Shown here piece after piece: positions 49,946-52,721 of a DNA stretch of 52,721 bases (within the stretch, counting starts at the first letter, position 1; each line of letters starts with the position of its first letter). Where the stretch lies: assembly GCA_023435725.1 (NCBI GenBank), contig JAEYRD010000172.1:1-52721 (forward strand), read 5' to 3'. The notes under the pieces are model-generated. The model was not told the origin of the DNA, did not search any database, and was given only the letters and a program-made list of their open reading frames with translations. The translations under genes and the position numbers were made by a program. Source of the DNA: Pseudomonadota bacterium. GTDB lineage: Bacteria; Pseudomonadota; Alphaproteobacteria; Rhizobiales; Xanthobacteraceae.

Positions 49946-50136
49946 CAAATCCGGGAGGCGCAACTATCGATACCGACATTCGGTTCAAGTAGCGATTTGA
50001 CAGACTGCGTCGCCTTCGTTCCCCGAACGGGAGATCTCCGGTCAGCGTTTGATCTCCAATCGTTTTCGTGCCCCCGATACTTCCACTCGAAACTGGAAGC
50101 GCGATTTTGCGCAGAGCTGAACAGCTGCGGGCCTCT

Positions 50137-52721
50137 TCACCACGCGTACCGGACGACGCCCTTGCCGGCGTAGGAGCGGGTCACGCTGGAGAACTCGCCA
50201 TCGAACGTTCCCGCCACCGACCAGCCATTCGTCCACTTCATCTCGGCGGATGCGGTGGTGAGTGCGGAGTCGGACGCCTGCGCCGCGCCGTTGACGACGA
50301 AGCTTGCGCCCGGCAGCGCCTGGAAGGTGGCGGCAGCCGCGCGATCGGGATTGAAGTCGTGCGCCCACGCCAGACGTCCGCGCAACGTCAGCACCCCATT
50401 CTGCATCGCGAACGACTTGTCGGGCCGAATGCCCAGTTCGCTGCGCGTGTCAGTCACGCTCTTCGAGCCATAGGCCAGCGCAAACGCCGACGCACCGGAC
50501 ACGGCCTGTTCGGCGTAGGCCGGAAGGTCAAGCGCCGTGACCTGCGCCGCGGCGTAAGGCGTGATGCCGACACCACCCGCCAACGGCGCGACAAAGCGAT
50601 AGCCGCCTTCGGCGCGGCCACTCCACGCATTGGCGTTGAACCGCGCCCGCAGATGATCGACGCCCGCGATGGACACGTAACGATCCGTGGTGATGTCCTG
50701 CCAGCCATAGGCCAGTGCCGCGGAGATATAAGCGGGCCCCATGGTGTGACGGACGTAAGCGCCGGCCTGGAACAGATCGGAGCGGCCGCTGCCGCCATTG
50801 GTGGCGCTGAAATTAGTGCCGCCGCCGGCCAGCGCGAAGCCCGCGATGGTGTTGGGCGCGAGGCGATAGTCGGCGCCAACCGACGTGCCGTAGATTCGGC
50901 TCGTCGAGGTGCTGGAGCCGGTATTGGCATTGCCGTCGGTAGTCTGCGAGCCGCCGAACCCCATCGCCCACACGCCCCAGTGCGGATCGGAGGCTCTCGC
51001 TGGTGGCGCCTTGGTGAACATCGCGAAGGCCTCGTCGGTGCGCTTATGCGCACGCGACGACGCAGACTGCTCATCCGCGTAGCCCAGCGCGCCAGAACCG
51101 CGCGCGTTAAAGCATTCATCTCCCCCTTGTGTCTGGGAGCCGCAGCCTGCGGCGGGACCGGTGAGCAATCCCATGAACTGGCCCATGGCGCCGAAGGCGG
51201 TCTGCTGCGACGAGGTGCCGAGTTCGCCGGAGGCTTGTGTCAGGCCTGTCGGCGTGAGCGTGCCGTAGACCAGTGGAATGCCGCCATTAGTGTTGAAGGA
51301 ATTGATCAGGGCGTTTGCGACCGCTTTCTGGTTGCCGGGCAGGCTGCTGCCAAAATTAGGCCCCGTCGGGCCCGGCGTGTAGTTCAGCGTCAGATCGAGA
51401 TAGGCGTTGCTGGCGTCATAGCTGAGACCAGTCTTGAAATTTGCCGGCAGATTCGTATTGACGACAGTCGATGCAAAGGTGCCCGACACGCCGCCGCTCG
51501 CGGTCAGGATCATGTATTTCTTCTCGATATAGCTGCCATTGGCGAACACGGCGTTCACTGTTGCGCCGCCGAGCGTCGCCGCTCCCGTGACGCTGGCAAG
51601 GGATGCCGTCGACGGGTTGACCTGCACCATGTAGATCGCGCCGGACTGGAACGCGAGATCGCCGACGATGGCGGTCGAGGTCCCCGGCGTGCCGTTGCCG
51701 GGCATGAAGGTGCCGCCGCTGTTGATGGAGACGAACGGCGGATCGATGATGCCGGCGCCCATCAGGGTGCCGCCGGCATTCACCGTCACGGACGAGGTGC
51801 CGGTGATCGCTCCCTCCACGTCGAGGGTGCCCCCATTCACAATGGTAGCGCCAGAATAGCCGAGGGAGCCCAGCAGCGTCGTCACGCCGGCCGTCGTGGT
51901 GAGGCTGGCTGTACCGCCGAGGTTCTGGATGGTGCCGCCGCCCGACTCGATTGGCGCGTTCAGATTGCCGTTCTGAATCGCACCGCCGCCGAGAGACACT
52001 CCGCTTTGCGTCTGGGTGGTACCACCGAGATCGAGTGTGGTACCGGATCCAACGATCGTCACGTTGCCGACATCTCCCAGTGTGCCGACACCGGAGAGCT
52101 TCAGCGTCCCCCACAACAGAACTGTGGACCCGACATAAGTGTTGGCCCCGGTGAGCGTGATGGTCCCCGGGCCGAACTTGCCGATGGCTCCATTGCCCGT
52201 GATGGCATTGTCAACCACCGTGTCGCCGCCATTGGCAAGACCCAGCGAGGACAAACCGGTGCTGTCGCTGAGGCTGATGTTGCCGGTCAACTGCGAAGTT
52301 GGGCCGTTAAATTGCAAGTAGTTGGTGGCGTTGTTTCTGAACTGAATGGCGTCCGCCAGCCGCCCAACGCCGTCAGTCCCGCCGGCGATGCTGCCGCCAG
52401 GGCCCATCACGATGGTCACGCTATTGTTTGCCATGGCCGCGTCGACGACCAGGCCGGCGCCGCCGGAGCCGACGATTCCGCCCAACCCGACGGTGCCACC
52501 ATTGCCCCCCGTGACGGCGCCGTTGATCGTCAACTGCGCCGAAGAGGTTCCGGAAAGATGCAGCCCGACACCGCCATTGCCTCCGGCGTCGCTGCCGCCA
52601 TACGCGCCGCCGACACCGCCATTACCGCCCGTCACCGCACCGTTGATCGCGAACTGCGCCGCGGATGCTTGGTTGGAAAGATACAGCCCGACACCGCCAT
52701 TGCCGCCGTTGCCGCCATACG
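50137..52721 (-). CDS. Autotransporter (type Va) outer-membrane protein, 5' end outside window
   Basis: The frame is open from the TGA at 50137 to the window edge (over 860 codons), so the N-terminus and signal peptide are missing. The visible passenger starts with Gly/Asn-rich repeats (NGGVGLYLSNQASAAQFAIN, then NGGVGLHLSGTSSAQLTING at about 39-residue spacing), continues with PATR-like beta-helix repeats (ANTYVGSTVLLWGTLKLSG, ATIVNGGTLDVEG), then an alpha-helical linker region with a CGSQTQGGDEC pair. The C-terminal beta-barrel of about 270 residues (WGVWAMGFGGSQTTDGN onwards) ends RYAW. It is self-exported to the cell surface; adhesion is the usual role, unproven here. Confidence 0.92.
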   Translation of the reverse strand, partial: YGGNGGNGGVGLYLSNQASAAQFAINGAVTGGNGGVGGAYGGSDAGGNGGVGLHLSGTSSAQLTINGAVTGGNGGTVGLGGIVGSGGAGLVVDAAMANNSVTIVMGPGGSIAGGTDGVGRLADAIQFRNNATNYLQFNGPTSQLTGNISLSDSTGLSSLGLANGGDTVVDNAITGNGAIGKFGPGTITLTGANTYVGSTVLLWGTLKLSGVGTLGDVGNVTIVGSGTTLDLGGTTQTQSGVSLGGGAIQNGNLNAPIESGGGTIQNLGGTASLTTTAGVTTLLGSLGYSGATIVNGGTLDVEGAITGTSSVTVNAGGTLMGAGIIDPPFVSINSGGTFMPGNGTPGTSTAIVGDLAFQSGAIYMVQVNPSTASLASVTGAATLGGATVNAVFANGSYIEKKYMILTASGGVSGTFASTVVNTNLPANFKTGLSYDASNAYLDLTLNYTPGPTGPNFGSSLPGNQKAVANALINSFNTNGGIPLVYGTLTPTGLTQASGELGTSSQQTAFGAMGQFMGLLTGPAAGCGSQTQGGDECFNARGSGALGYADEQSASSRAHKRTDEAFAMFTKAPPARASDPHWGVWAMGFGGSQTTDGNANTGSSTSTSRIYGTSVGADYRLAPNTIAGFALAGGGTNFSATNGGSGRSDLFQAGAYVRHTMGPAYISAALAYGWQDITTDRYVSIAGVDHLRARFNANAWSGRAEGGYRFVAPLAGGVGITPYAAAQVTALDLPAYAEQAVSGASAFALAYGSKSVTDTRSELGIRPDKSFAMQNGVLTLRGRLAWAHDFNPDRAAAATFQALPGASFVVNGAAQASDSALTTASAEMKWTNGWSVAGTFDGEFSSVTRSYAGKGVVRYAW

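Larger units (their letters stand above)
49495..50136. other. Repeat-bearing intergenic region
   Basis: The 642 bases hold two repeat elements (49813-49895 and 49897-49945) and otherwise no convincing gene. Short open frames at 49430-49860 on both strands lack start signals and protein-like composition. Confidence 0.5.

Overview
The window is chromosomal DNA of a high-GC alphaproteobacterium, almost certainly a Bradyrhizobium or close relative. This is inferred from the ispH-thrB-rnhA gene order, the TrcR/DUF1013 gene, the TAXI-TRAP plus DUF1850 cassette, the many small secreted proteins, and palindromic intergenic repeats of the kind common in that group. No rRNA, tRNA, CRISPR array or intact insertion sequence was seen. 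About 45 protein genes are supported.

Positions 1-23 kb are mostly housekeeping and transport. They hold the 3' part of a fadD-type acyl-CoA ligase, a 1-Cys peroxiredoxin, the ispH-thrB-rnhA operon facing trcR, and an OmpW-like porin. Next come propionyl-CoA synthetase, two paralogous TPR/LprI-like secreted proteins, a Na+/H+ antiporter, an SDR, a TAXI-type TRAP transporter with DUF1850, several small periplasmic proteins, a Nudix CoA pyrophosphatase and a hotdog thioesterase. Positions 22.9-33.5 kb are metabolic: an aldo/keto reductase with a TTC38-like protein, an acyl-CoA synthetase with oleate hydratase, an isochorismatase-like hydrolase, a His-rich secreted protein, and a three-gene operon of a nitrobindin-like barrel, a RibD-like reductase and an amine oxidase.

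Positions 33.5-36.1 kb are accessory and scarred: a response-regulator fragment, an AT-richer gene with a nuclease-like motif, a secreted protein gene broken at a C7 tract, and a double-VOC protein.

The most interesting system is at 36.2-40.7 kb, a compact thiazole/oxazole-modified peptide (TOMM) cluster. It consists of a 152-residue precursor with 18 cysteines in a Gly/Arg-rich core, a fused leader-binding/YcaO cyclodehydratase and a SagB-type azoline dehydrogenase. The precursor leader contains a stretch that looks like a Sec signal peptide, two related hairpins separate precursor from enzymes, and no transporter, protease or immunity gene is visible nearby.

Positions 40.9-52.7 kb hold a Tat-exported DUF1254 protein, a conserved periplasmic protein, a truncated AraC facing a full AraC, an unrecognised 295-residue protein without signal peptide, a LuxR solo, a Liv-type binding protein, a repeat-rich intergenic stretch, and the 3' part of a large Gly-rich autotransporter that runs off the window.
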